DNA of 64,000 nucleotides from NCBI RefSeq assembly GCF_900101685.1, contig NZ_FMZZ01000010.1, forward strand, positions 186,001-250,000, given 5' to 3'. Below the pieces are notes generated by a model. It ran no database searches. It worked only from the letters and a program-made list of their open reading frames with translations, and was not told the DNA's origin. Below are positions 42,079 to 51,023 of this stretch, in pieces (within the stretch, counting starts at the first letter, position 1; each line of letters opens with the position of its first letter). Source of the stretch: Actinokineospora iranica (GTDB taxonomy: Bacteria; Actinomycetota; Actinomycetes; Mycobacteriales; Pseudonocardiaceae). The position numbers were made by a program, and so were the translations under genes.

Positions 42079-43353
42079 TCACCGACGGGCGACGACCGAG
42101 GCGTAGACCTCGGCGAGCCGCCGGGTCACCGCCGCCAGGTCGAAGCCCGCCGCCCGCGCCATCCCCGCCGCGCCCTGCTCACCGCGCAGGTCCGGCGACT
42201 CCAGGAGCTTGCGGACCGCTGCGGCCAGCGCTGGCGGGTCCCACGGCGGCACGATCAGCCCCGCCGCCCCGTGCCCGACGACCTCGGGCAGCCCGCCCAC
42301 CTCGGTCACGACCACCGCCCGGCCCGCGGTCAGCGCCTCCAGCACCGTCCCGCCCAGCTCCTCGTGCCGGGACGGGATGACCACGACCGCGGCCGACTTG
42401 ACCGCCGCGGCGATCTCGGCGCGCTCAAGGTGCCCGCGCAGCTCGACGTGCCCGGTGATGCCCAGCCGGGCCAGCTCCGCCCGGCAGTGCCGCAACTCGT
42501 TGCCGTCCCCGCACATCACGAACCGCGCCGCCGTGCCTTCCCGCACCAGCATGGCCGCGGCGGCCACGTAGTCCGCCCAGCCCTTCTCCGGGGCGAACCG
42601 GCCGCAGTAGAGCACCACGGGCGGGCCGGGGTCCGGTTCCGGATCGGCGGCGGACGGCCGGAAGTCGTCCAGCCGCACGCCGTCCGGCACGATGTGCACC
42701 CGGTCCTCGGTGGTGAGGCCGGTGTCCACGTACACCTTGCGAATCCGCTCGGTGAGCACGACCGCCGCGTCCGCCCGCCGCACCGCCCACCGCTCGAAGA
42801 GCCGCGCGGGCCCGATGAGCACCTTGCCGAGCAGGCTCTCCGGGTGGAAGGTGGCGATCGCGCTGCAGTGCGTGGTGATCACCAGCGGCACGCCGAGCAC
42901 CGCCTTGGCCACGACCGCGAACAGGAACGTCCAGGGCAGCTCGCTGCAGTGGACGTGGATCAGCGAGAACCGGCGGCGCCCGCCGCGCAGCCGCTGCCGC
43001 ACGCACCACGCCGTCAGCGCCAGCCCCCAGGACACCAGCAGTCCGATGTAGCCCTTGGCCCTGGTGGGGATCGGGGCGATCGGCAGGGCCAGCAGCTCGA
43101 AGCGCGTGCGCGCGTCGACGTCCATGGTCTTGCCCATCCCCGGCCTGCGCGGGAACACCACGGTCTGCCGGGCGCCGAGCGCGGACATCTGCTCGGTGGT
43201 CTGCATGATCTGCACCTGCATCCCGCCGATCGGCTCGTACTGCAACTCCCGGTGGGTCAGCTCGCGCCCGGCCAGGTAGTAGTACGGGGTCAGCCGCAGG
43301 ACGTGCAGATCCGGCTCAGAGTTCGGCTCAGAGTTCGGCTTAGAGTTCGGCAT
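42079..43353 (-). CDS. GT4 glycosyltransferase (NeoM/KanF-like)
   Basis: A 424-residue retaining GT-B enzyme. VLRLTPYYY with EPIGGMQVQI is the opening typical of aminoglycoside GlcNAc/glucose transferases (BtrM, NeoM, KanF), followed by HVHCSELPW, the linker VPDGVRLDDFRP, and the donor-site motif YCGRFAPEKGW and HEELGGTVLEALTAGRAVV (E-x7-E). It would attach a GlcNAc or glucose unit to the aminocyclitol. The first 13 residues come from a 12-bp tandem repeat (PNSEP). It overlaps the DegT gene by 14 bp. Confidence is high for the family, moderate for the acceptor. Confidence 0.85.
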   Translation of the reverse strand: MPNSKPNSEPNSEPDLHVLRLTPYYYLAGRELTHRELQYEPIGGMQVQIMQTTEQMSALGARQTVVFPRRPGMGKTMDVDARTRFELLALPIAPIPTRAKGYIGLLVSWGLALTAWCVRQRLRGGRRRFSLIHVHCSELPWTFLFAVVAKAVLGVPLVITTHCSAIATFHPESLLGKVLIGPARLFERWAVRRADAAVVLTERIRKVYVDTGLTTEDRVHIVPDGVRLDDFRPSAADPEPDPGPPVVLYCGRFAPEKGWADYVAAAAMLVREGTAARFVMCGDGNELRHCRAELARLGITGHVELRGHLERAEIAAAVKSAAVVVIPSRHEELGGTVLEALTAGRAVVVTEVGGLPEVVGHGAAGLIVPPWDPPALAAAVRKLLESPDLRGEQGAAGMARAAGFDLAAVTRRLAEVYASVVARR

Positions 43354-44611
43354 GGTGATCGCGGACCTTGGCCAGCGCGGCGACGACGTCCGCGGCGTCG
43401 GCCGGGTCGCCCAGCAGCGCGCCGTGGTGGAACAGCAGCGCCGACTCGGCGAACTTCTCCGCCCCGGAGTAGTCCCGCCCGACCGCCCGCGCGCGGCCTT
43501 CCGCTGTCCAGATCTCGGCGAACCGGCGCTTGGTGTGCGGCCGGAGCATCAGGCTCCGGTTCAGCGGGGCGTCCGGCGGGTAGACCGCCAGGCCCAGTTC
43601 CGCGCTGACCGCCTCGGCCACCCTGGTGGCGGGGACCGCGCCGAAAGTGCCTTCCTCGAAGAGGATTCCGTACTCGTAGATGGAGCGGCGCTCAGCCTGC
43701 GGCGGCACCGGGATCGGCTCGAAGCCGCCCAGCTCGGCCAGCCCGCGCTCCAGTTCGGCCGCGACCTTCTCCCGGTGCCGGTGCTGCGCGTCGAGCCGGG
43801 GAAGCTGGTCGAGCAGCACGGCGGCGGACAGCTCGGACATGCAGTAGTTGGCGCCCATCACCTCGCCCGCCTCGATCAGCTCCATCACCCCCGCGGGCAC
43901 TTCCTCGTCTGGGTAGCGGCGCGAGTCCGCGCGCAGCTGCTGCGCCCGGCGGTAGAGCTCGACGTCCTTGGTTATCACCGCCCCGCCCTCGCCCCCGGCG
44001 AGCACCTTGCCGTTCTGGAAGCTGAACACCCCGACCGCGCCGAGTGCGCCGACCGCCCGGCCGCGCCACCGCGCGCCGTGCGCCTGCGCGCAGTCCTCGA
44101 CCAGCGGGACGCCCGCCTGCTCGGTGACCGCGAGGATGCCGTCCAGATCGGCCACCGTCGCGCCCAGATGGACCACGATGACGGCTTTGGTCCGCTCGGA
44201 CAGTCCGGCGCGGACGCTTTCCGCTGTGGCGCAACCGGTCCTCGGGTCCACATCGACCAGAACCGGGAGCGCGCCGCAGCGCAGCACCGCGGTGACCGGC
44301 GCGACCCAGGTCATGGCGGGCACGACCACCTCGTCGCCGGGGCCGACGTCGAGGGCCTCCAGGGCGACCAGCAGCGCGCTGGACCCGTGGTCGACGCTCA
44401 CGCAGTAGGGGACGTCGTTGTAGCGGGCCCATTCCTCCGCGAAGCGCCGCTCCCGCGCCTTGGCTCCGTCGCTCGGCCAGCTGATCGCCCACCGCCCGGA
44501 CCGGATGGCCGCGACGACCTCCTGCTCGGTCGCGGCGTCGTGCTGCGGCCACCGCGGCCAGGCCCGGTCGTGGCGGACCGGAGTTCCACCGAGAACGGCG
44601 AGTCGGCTCAT
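43340..44611 (-). CDS. DegT/DnrJ aminotransferase, scyllo-inosose type (StsC/BtrR-like)
   Basis: A 423-residue PLP secondary-metabolic aminotransferase. LAVLGGTPVR, SGRWAISWPS, YCVSVDHGSSALLVALEALDVGPGDEVVVP (seen in parts) and FSFQNGKVLAGGEGGAV, with Lys as the PLP ligand, match L-glutamine:scyllo-inosose aminotransferases such as StsC and BtrR/NeoS-type. It would turn the keto-inositol into scyllo-inosamine with glutamine. It is coupled to the GT4 gene. Since no 2-deoxy-scyllo-inosose synthase is present, the substrate is more likely scyllo-inosose from myo-inositol. Confidence 0.87.
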   Translation of the reverse strand: MSRLAVLGGTPVRHDRAWPRWPQHDAATEQEVVAAIRSGRWAISWPSDGAKARERRFAEEWARYNDVPYCVSVDHGSSALLVALEALDVGPGDEVVVPAMTWVAPVTAVLRCGALPVLVDVDPRTGCATAESVRAGLSERTKAVIVVHLGATVADLDGILAVTEQAGVPLVEDCAQAHGARWRGRAVGALGAVGVFSFQNGKVLAGGEGGAVITKDVELYRRAQQLRADSRRYPDEEVPAGVMELIEAGEVMGANYCMSELSAAVLLDQLPRLDAQHRHREKVAAELERGLAELGGFEPIPVPPQAERRSIYEYGILFEEGTFGAVPATRVAEAVSAELGLAVYPPDAPLNRSLMLRPHTKRRFAEIWTAEGRARAVGRDYSGAEKFAESALLFHHGALLGDPADAADVVAALAKVRDHHAEL

Positions 44612-45473
44612 GAACGCTCCTTGTCGTAGCCGTGCTGGACAGTCGGGACCGGGTGCGTCCCGAGGGGATCTGGCGAATGTCGTGCGGGGCGCGGTTCCGC
44701 CCGGGTATGCTGGCGTCGTCACGAGCCGCGACCCGATCCGGGTTTCACGTGCCCTTTCTCCGGTGTCCGGTTTCGGCATGATCCCGGGTGGGCCGGTGTC
44801 CGGCAAGCCGTTCGCGCTCGGCCCTGCGGTGCCCGTTATCGAGCGTCGGCATTGTTTCCCCAGTTTCGGCGAGGCGGCATTCGGTTGTCGTCGGTGGTGT
44901 GCCCGCGCGGGTGCCGGGACGCCGTTTTGGCTATTCATGAATGCGCACCGATAGGCCATTCGGCCGACCGGCGGCGCGCTTTTGGCGGTCCTGGGATCGA
45001 TTTCTTCCGGCGCTGAGTCGCCTCCCCGTCGAGGCTCCCGTCCCCGTCGTGCCGCACGAGTTCGGAAGCTCAAAAGCATCATACGAAGGTGTCAAGAGCG
45101 GCGATCGGGGCATTGTGCCCTTGACCGGCGAGGATGCCGACCGGATTCGAGAGAGATGCGCCATTCGCCCGCACCTGGGCAGCCGATCGGCCCTCCGTGG
45201 CGTATTCGATTTAGGGCGTTCGGGTGAGCAACGGCCCAATGCGCGCGCTTGGCGGTATCTGGCTACGTCCAGAAGCACTCTTTAAGGCATTCCACTCACA
45301 CATGTCCGGTTCGCCGCTATAGTGGCCACCTGAGGGGGTGACACGGGGGTCGGCGGTTCACGTGAAGGGCAGCCAGGGGCATGTGTTGTCCTGGTCCTAA
45401 GTCACGACCTCTTGTGCTTCGCCCTTTTCCCTGTCTGTCTCACCAAACGCGACTCAAGTAAAGGAATCGCACG
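44612..45473. other. 862-bp divergent intergenic region
   Basis: Between the DegT gene (leftward) and the flavoprotein gene (rightward). Open frames here have no protein-like composition and no ribosome sites, so I call no gene. GC content is visibly lower in 45080-45320. GCTATAGT near 45317 is a possible -10 for the rightward operon. The length suits complex regulation of the cluster. Confidence 0.5.
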
Positions 45474-47579
45474 ATGGGCAAGACCGTTAGTCCGACACGA
45501 CTCTGGAAGCGGGCGTGGTCCGGCCGCGCGCGCCAGACCGCGCTCATGGTCCCGGTGGCCACGGCTGTCGTGCTCGGGGCCGCGGGTCTTGTGCTGGGGG
45601 GCGGCGCCCGCCCACCGCTGTTGACCTCGGCGGGAATCGCCCTGTTCGCCGCCGTCGCGACCTTCGTCGTGTTCTCCATGACCGCGGCCGCCCCCGTCCC
45701 CGGCCACCTCGACGGCACCACCCTCGGCGACGGCGAAGAGGCCCACGACGAGGACCTGACCGGCGTCCGCGACCCGGACTTCCTCGCCCTCGGCCTCGGC
45801 GGCACCAACATGATGGCGATGCTCTGGTCGGTGGCCATGGGCAGGCGCGTGGTCGGCGTCGAGATGCGCGGCGACCCGTCGCTGGGCGTGCACTGGAACA
45901 TCCGCGAGGACCTGTACCACCACTTCGGCCTGATCGACCAGATGATGCTCGACCGCTACGGCCCCGACGGCGTCCCGAAGCGACAGGACGGCAAGCCGTT
46001 CCTGCTCGCCGAGTGCTTCTACCACCCGGACACCGCCGCGGGCGCGGTCGCCGCGGACGAGGTCGTCACCGGCTTCCTCGACTCGCACCTGGGCGAGGAG
46101 TCGCACATCTCCGGGATCATCCACCACACCGAGTTCATCGATGACCGCTGGCACAACGGCGAGCCGCAGCGCATCGTGACCGTGGTCCAGTCCGCGCTGC
46201 CGCCGACCGAGCACGACCCGTCCAAGATCGGCCGCAGCATGGTCGACGTGCTCGACGGCCCGTCCACTTTCCAGGCGGGCGCGTCGGAAGTCCTGATCCT
46301 GCAGCGCCGCTACCTTGAGGCCATCGAGGAGATGGACCGCGAGCGCGGCCTGGAGCGGCCGCGCGTGCGGTTGTTCACCAGCCACCGCGTGGTGACCCCG
46401 AGCGACGACGGCGGGATGCTCGCCTGGTTCCGTCGCGACGAGGGCTTCGTGCCCCGGTCGGACGGTCGCAAGGGGATTCGGATCGAGAAGATCCGCGAAC
46501 TGGACTACAAGGGCAAGTTCAAGCGGGTCCGGGTGCCCGGCACCAAGGTCATCGATCTCGGCGTGCCGGAGCTGTTCATGATCGCCCAGGGTTTCGACAG
46601 CGGCGACGCCACCCGGCTCGGCTTCCGCCAGCAGCCGGTCAAGGTCGACCACCAGGACGGCCGCGGCCCGGTGGTGGCCCAGGCCGACTACCTCGCCGGT
46701 CTGCTTGAGGTGCTGGTCGACGGCCGCCTGCGCAGGCGCATCGCCTCGGAGTTCGACAAGGAGGGCAACGAGTACTGGGTGCGCCAGATCGCCGTCGGCC
46801 ACCAGGACGACCCCGAGGTCGGCTGGATTCTGGTCCAGGTGCCCGACTTCAAGACCTTCGACCCGATCCTGGCGGGCCTGGTCCCGGAAGGCACGGACAA
46901 GGACACCCCGGAGTACTTCGCGGCCTACCAGTTCCTCCTCCGCGACTACTACCTCGAACAGGTCTCGCACATCGTCGAGATCCCCAAGAAAGACCTGGAG
47001 AAGGTCCAGATGCCCTATGGCCCCAAGCTGTTCAGCCTCATCGAGCAGGTCGGCGACGACGCGCTCATCGCGGCCAACGGCGTTGTCGCGGGCGACTCGT
47101 TCGGCAACGGCCACTTCCTGACCAGCGGCGGCGCCATCACCGGCATGGTCGGGCACGGCGCCCGGGTGCTGCGCTACTGGGAGGCCCGCGCCGCGGGCGT
47201 CGCGCACGAGACCGCCGTCCGCACGCTCGCGGACGGCATCAAGGAGGACACTGAAGGGTGGCTGCACGTCAGCGCCCAGGAGTTCAGCCAGGCCGTGCCG
47301 ATCAACTTCGGCGCCGAGCGCATCGAGAAGATCTCCGCGGCCAGCGGAAAGTCCACCATGGAGCGGGCGACCACGATCGACGCGACCCGGCGGCACCGGC
47401 ACTCGCTCGCGCCGCTGGACTACTCCGACTGGCGCAGGCTGGTCATCCGCAGCGGCCGCACCTACGCCGAGCCGCTGCCCCCGCTGAGCCAGGTGCACCC
47501 GGCGCTGCGCGACCGGATGCCCGCTGCGGCCGAGCCGGTCATGGCCGACGCCGAGTTCGCGACGGCGGGTGGCGCCTGA
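45474..47579 (+). CDS. Membrane-anchored flavoprotein-like protein
   Basis: A 701-residue protein of no family I can name. Two hydrophobic helices (about residues 24-44 and 50-72) anchor the N-terminus. A Rossmann-type start follows, LALGLGGTNMMAM with an acidic strand end VVGVEMRGD (Glu130), as in FAD-binding oxidoreductases. Near residue 535 NGVVAGDSFGNGHF then GGAITGMVGHGARVL resembles the C-terminal FAD motif. The rest is well ordered (YKGKFKRVRVPGT, QADYLAGLLEVLVDG). AAAGGAA precedes the ATG. Its stop overlaps the next gene, whose C-terminal half is a close paralog. FAD binding is inference; the substrate is unknown. Confidence 0.6.
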   Translation: MGKTVSPTRLWKRAWSGRARQTALMVPVATAVVLGAAGLVLGGGARPPLLTSAGIALFAAVATFVVFSMTAAAPVPGHLDGTTLGDGEEAHDEDLTGVRDPDFLALGLGGTNMMAMLWSVAMGRRVVGVEMRGDPSLGVHWNIREDLYHHFGLIDQMMLDRYGPDGVPKRQDGKPFLLAECFYHPDTAAGAVAADEVVTGFLDSHLGEESHISGIIHHTEFIDDRWHNGEPQRIVTVVQSALPPTEHDPSKIGRSMVDVLDGPSTFQAGASEVLILQRRYLEAIEEMDRERGLERPRVRLFTSHRVVTPSDDGGMLAWFRRDEGFVPRSDGRKGIRIEKIRELDYKGKFKRVRVPGTKVIDLGVPELFMIAQGFDSGDATRLGFRQQPVKVDHQDGRGPVVAQADYLAGLLEVLVDGRLRRRIASEFDKEGNEYWVRQIAVGHQDDPEVGWILVQVPDFKTFDPILAGLVPEGTDKDTPEYFAAYQFLLRDYYLEQVSHIVEIPKKDLEKVQMPYGPKLFSLIEQVGDDALIAANGVVAGDSFGNGHFLTSGGAITGMVGHGARVLRYWEARAAGVAHETAVRTLADGIKEDTEGWLHVSAQEFSQAVPINFGAERIEKISAASGKSTMERATTIDATRRHRHSLAPLDYSDWRRLVIRSGRTYAEPLPPLSQVHPALRDRMPAAAEPVMADAEFATAGGA

Positions 47580-50500
47580 TGTCGACCACACCTGAACCGC
47601 GCCCGGTCCCGGCGCTGCGCACCTTGCGAGAGCGCCAGTTGGCGCTGGTGGTGCTCAGCGTGGGCACCCTGATGATCATCCTCGACAGTTCCGTGGTGAA
47701 CGTCGCGTTGCCCACCATCCAGGCCGAGTTGGGCTTCTCGCAGTCCGAGTTGGCCTGGGTGATCAACGCCTACCTGATCCCGTTCGGCGGCCTGCTGCTG
47801 CTGGCGGGCAGGCTCGGCGACCTGTTCGGCCGCAAACGGCTCTTCCTCGGCGGTCTCGCGCTGTTCACCGCCGCGTCGGCGGCGTGTGGCCTCGCGCAGA
47901 CCAAGGAGATGCTGATCGGCGCCCGGTTCGTGCAGGGCATCGGCGGCGCGATGGCCTCGGCCGTGGTGCTCGGCATGATCGTCACGATCTTCCCGGGACG
48001 GCGGGAACAGGCGCGGGCGATCAGCATCTACGCGTTCGTCGCCGCGTCCGGCGCGTCCGTCGGCCTGCTCGCGGGCGCGGCGCTCACCGAGGCCGTCAAC
48101 TGGCACTGGATCTTCTTCGTCAACCTGCCCATCGGCGTCGTGGCGATACTGTTCGCGGCCAGGCTCCTGGACGAGAACCGCGACGGCGACACCGGCAAGA
48201 GCCCCGACGTGCTCGGCGGCGTGCTGATCACCGCGGGCCTGTCGCTGCTGACCTACACCATCGTCCAGGCCGCCGACCACGGCTGGGTCTCTGCGCGCAC
48301 CCTGCTGCTCGCCGCTGGCGCGCTCGTGCTGGTGCTCGGGTTCGTCTACCGCCAGGCGCGGGCGAAGAACCCGCTGGTGCCGCTGGGGATCTTCCGCGCG
48401 CGGAACGTGGGCTGGGCGAACCTGATCCAGACGCTGATGGTCGCAGGCTTCGCGGGCATGTTCTTCCTCGGCGCGCTGTACCTGCAGAACGTCCTGGGCT
48501 ACAGCGTCGCCGAGATCGGCTTCGCGTACCTGCCGCTGACGGTGGCCATCGCGGTGCTCTCGCTCAAGGCAGCGCCGAAGCTGATCGAGAAGGTCGACGC
48601 CCGCACCCTGCTGGTGCCCGGTCTGCTGCTCGTCGCGGGGGGCCTCGCGTTCTTCGCCAGGGTGCCGGTCGACGGGACCTACTGGGTCGACGTCTTCCCG
48701 GTCATGGTGCTGCTCGGCGTCGGCGCGGGTATCTGCTTCCCGGCCCTGCTCACCGCGGCCATGTCGCAGGCGACCAGCGAGGACGCGGGTGTGCGCTCCG
48801 GGCTGGTCAGCACCACCCAGCAGATCGGCCCCGCGCTCGGTCTGGCGGTGCTGGCGGCCCTGTCGACCGCCCGCACCCGCGACGCCGTCGCCGAGGGCGA
48901 GCCGCTGGCCGAGGCGCTGACCAGCGGCTACCAGCTGGCGTTCCTGATCGGCACGGGTTTCGTGCTCGTCGCGATCGCGCTGACCGTGACCGTGCTCAAG
49001 CCCGCGGCGCCCAAGACCGCGCCGGAAGCGCTCGACCACACCACGGTCGGCGACCGGGCGGAGAACCTCACCGGCGTCCGCGACCCGGAGTTCCTGGCCC
49101 TGGGCCTGGGCGGGACCAACATGATGGCGATGCTCTGGTCGGTCGCCATGGGCAGGCGGTCGGTCGGCGTCGAGATGCGCGGCGACCCCAACTTCGGCGT
49201 CATGCACTGGCAGGTGCGCGAGGAGCTGTACCACCACCTCGCCGAGATCGACCGGATGATGCTCGCCCGCTACGGCGCCGACCGCATCCCCAAGCGCGGC
49301 GACGGCAGCCTGTTCCTGCTCTCGGAATGCTTCTACAGCACCAAGACGCAGTCCGGCGACGTCGCGGCCGACGAGGTGGTCAGCGGTTTCGACCTGGAGT
49401 CGCACGTCGGCGGCGTGCTGCGGCACAGCGAGCACATCGACGACCGCTGGGTCGACGGCGTGCCCAACCGGGTCGTCCGCGCCCAGGGCGCGGCGACCCC
49501 GCCCGCCGAGCCCGACCCGAGTGTCCTCGGCCGGGACATGTCCGAGGTCTTGGAGTCGCGCTCGGTGTTCCTCTCCGGCGCGGAAGAGTTGCTGGTGCTG
49601 CTGCGCCGCTACCTTGAGGGCATCGAGGCGATGGACCTGGCAGCGGGCGTCGAGTCGCCGCGCGTGCGGCTGTTCCTCAGCCACCAGGTGGTCGACCCGA
49701 CGCAGGGCCTCGGCCGCGCCACCCAGCGCGGCGCCGACCAGCCCGGGTTCGAGCGGCTGCCGGACGGGCGGGTGCGCGTGCGCATCGAGGCCATCCGCAA
49801 CCTGGACTACAAGGGCCGGTTCAAGCGGGTGATCGTGCCCGGCACCGAAGTCATCGACCTCGGCGTCCCGGAGGTGTTCGTCGTCGCCCAGGGCCAGCAC
49901 AGCGAGGACGCCGAGCGGCTGGGCTTCACCCAGCGCGAGGTGATGATCGACCACGGCGACGGCCGCGGCCCGGTCGTCGCGCAGGCGGACTACCTCTCCG
50001 GCCTGATCGAGGTCCTGATCGACAGCCGAATCCGGCAGCGGGTCGCGACCGAGTTCGACAAGGAGGGCCTGCCCTACACGGTCCGCCAGGTCGTCATCGG
50101 CCACGAGGACGACGCCGAGATCGGCTGGACGCTGGTGGAGGTGCCCGAGTTCAAGACCTTCGACCCGGTGCTGGCGGGCCTGGTCCCGGTGGGCACCCCG
50201 ATCGACTCCGCGGAGTACTTCGCCGCGCACCAGCACCTGCTGCGCGACTTCTTCCTGGAGCAGACCTCGCTGTTGGTCGAGGTCTCCAAGGCCGAGCTGG
50301 CCAAGGTGCAGCTCACCTACGGGCCGAAGCTGTTCCGCCTGGTGGAGAAGATCGGTGAGGACGCGCTGCTCACGCCCAACGGGGTGGTCGCGGGCGACTC
50401 GTTCGGCAACGGCCACTTCGGCGCCAGCGGCGGCGCGATGACCGGCATGATCGGGCACGGCTCCCGGGTGTTGCGCTACTGGCAGGCCCGCGACGCGGGC

Positions 50501-50821
50501 GTCGCGCACGAGGATGCGGTCCGCGCCCTCGCCGACGGCATCAAGGAGGACACCGAGGCCTGGCTCAAGGTCAGCGAGCGGGAGTTCAGCCCGCTGCCCG
50601 ACGGCGGCGCCGGGGTGGCCGCGACCATCGAGGCCACCAGGAAGCACCGCACGGAACTGCTCCTGCGCGACCACTCCGACGAGTGGACCAGGGTGGTGAT
50701 CGTGGCGGGCAGGCTGCACGCGTTCGTGCTGCCGGAACTGTCCACAACGCACCCGGCCACCCGCACCGGCCCGCTCGCGGCCGAGGCGGCGGACGAACTC
50801 GCCCCCGCCAGGAACAGCTGA
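47579..50821 (+). CDS. MFS drug exporter (DHA2-like) fused to the flavoprotein-like domain
   Basis: A 1080-residue fusion. Residues about 15-485 are a 14-helix DHA2 exporter: LDSSVVNVALPTIQAELGFS is motif D1, GRLGDLFGRKRLFLGG motif A, and GASVGLLAGAALTE resembles motif C. From about residue 495 the sequence repeats the upstream paralog: LTGVRDPEFLALGLGGTNMM, VGVEMRGD, NGVVAGDSFGNGHF and TGMIGHGSRVLRYW. The frame is continuous with no stop or shift at the joint. The ATG overlaps the upstream stop (TGATG). Next to an aminoglycoside-like cluster it may export the product or a carrier-bound form after a redox step. Confidence 0.75.
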   Translation: MSTTPEPRPVPALRTLRERQLALVVLSVGTLMIILDSSVVNVALPTIQAELGFSQSELAWVINAYLIPFGGLLLLAGRLGDLFGRKRLFLGGLALFTAASAACGLAQTKEMLIGARFVQGIGGAMASAVVLGMIVTIFPGRREQARAISIYAFVAASGASVGLLAGAALTEAVNWHWIFFVNLPIGVVAILFAARLLDENRDGDTGKSPDVLGGVLITAGLSLLTYTIVQAADHGWVSARTLLLAAGALVLVLGFVYRQARAKNPLVPLGIFRARNVGWANLIQTLMVAGFAGMFFLGALYLQNVLGYSVAEIGFAYLPLTVAIAVLSLKAAPKLIEKVDARTLLVPGLLLVAGGLAFFARVPVDGTYWVDVFPVMVLLGVGAGICFPALLTAAMSQATSEDAGVRSGLVSTTQQIGPALGLAVLAALSTARTRDAVAEGEPLAEALTSGYQLAFLIGTGFVLVAIALTVTVLKPAAPKTAPEALDHTTVGDRAENLTGVRDPEFLALGLGGTNMMAMLWSVAMGRRSVGVEMRGDPNFGVMHWQVREELYHHLAEIDRMMLARYGADRIPKRGDGSLFLLSECFYSTKTQSGDVAADEVVSGFDLESHVGGVLRHSEHIDDRWVDGVPNRVVRAQGAATPPAEPDPSVLGRDMSEVLESRSVFLSGAEELLVLLRRYLEGIEAMDLAAGVESPRVRLFLSHQVVDPTQGLGRATQRGADQPGFERLPDGRVRVRIEAIRNLDYKGRFKRVIVPGTEVIDLGVPEVFVVAQGQHSEDAERLGFTQREVMIDHGDGRGPVVAQADYLSGLIEVLIDSRIRQRVATEFDKEGLPYTVRQVVIGHEDDAEIGWTLVEVPEFKTFDPVLAGLVPVGTPIDSAEYFAAHQHLLRDFFLEQTSLLVEVSKAELAKVQLTYGPKLFRLVEKIGEDALLTPNGVVAGDSFGNGHFGASGGAMTGMIGHGSRVLRYWQARDAGVAHEDAVRALADGIKEDTEAWLKVSEREFSPLPDGGAGVAATIEATRKHRTELLLRDHSDEWTRVVIVAGRLHAFVLPELSTTHPATRTGPLAAEAADELAPARNS

Positions 50822-50954
50822 CCGCGGGCCAAGCCGGAAGGCGGCCGTCCGCGGGCGTGCCACCGAAGCTGTCCATAGCAGCCGGAAAGGCGCGACCGGG
50901 CCGCTCGCGGCCGAGACCCGCGCCAGGAACGGCTGACTGCCAGGCAATGTGACC

Positions 50955-51001
50955 GCGACCGGCGGCGGATAGGCCACTGTGGACTATCCGCCGCCGGTCG
51001 C
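50955..51001. terminator. Stem-loop between the fusion gene and the antiporter
   Basis: Perfect 18-bp arms GCGACCGGCGGCGGATAG / CTATCCGCCGCCGGTCGC around an 11-base loop, starting 134 bp after the fusion gene stop and ending 22 bp before the antiporter start. The gap also holds a partial duplication of the fusion gene's 3' end (near 50897-50938). It may be a terminator or a regulatory hairpin for the antiporter. Confidence 0.6.
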
Positions 51002-51023
51002 GCGCTCGAAGGAGTCCATGATC

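Noticed and set aside
44941..45285. A 114-codon rightward ORF in the large intergenic region
   Set aside because: No ribosome site, Arg/Ser-rich composition, no homology I recognise and overlapped by another equally long frame on the other strand.
47462..50977. A 1171-codon open frame on the minus strand
   Set aside because: Antisense shadow of the MFS fusion gene; composition is Arg/His/Asp-Gly low complexity without any motif, as expected in very high GC DNA. The same holds for 45402-47591, 39378-42068, 7171-9426 and 16729-18999.
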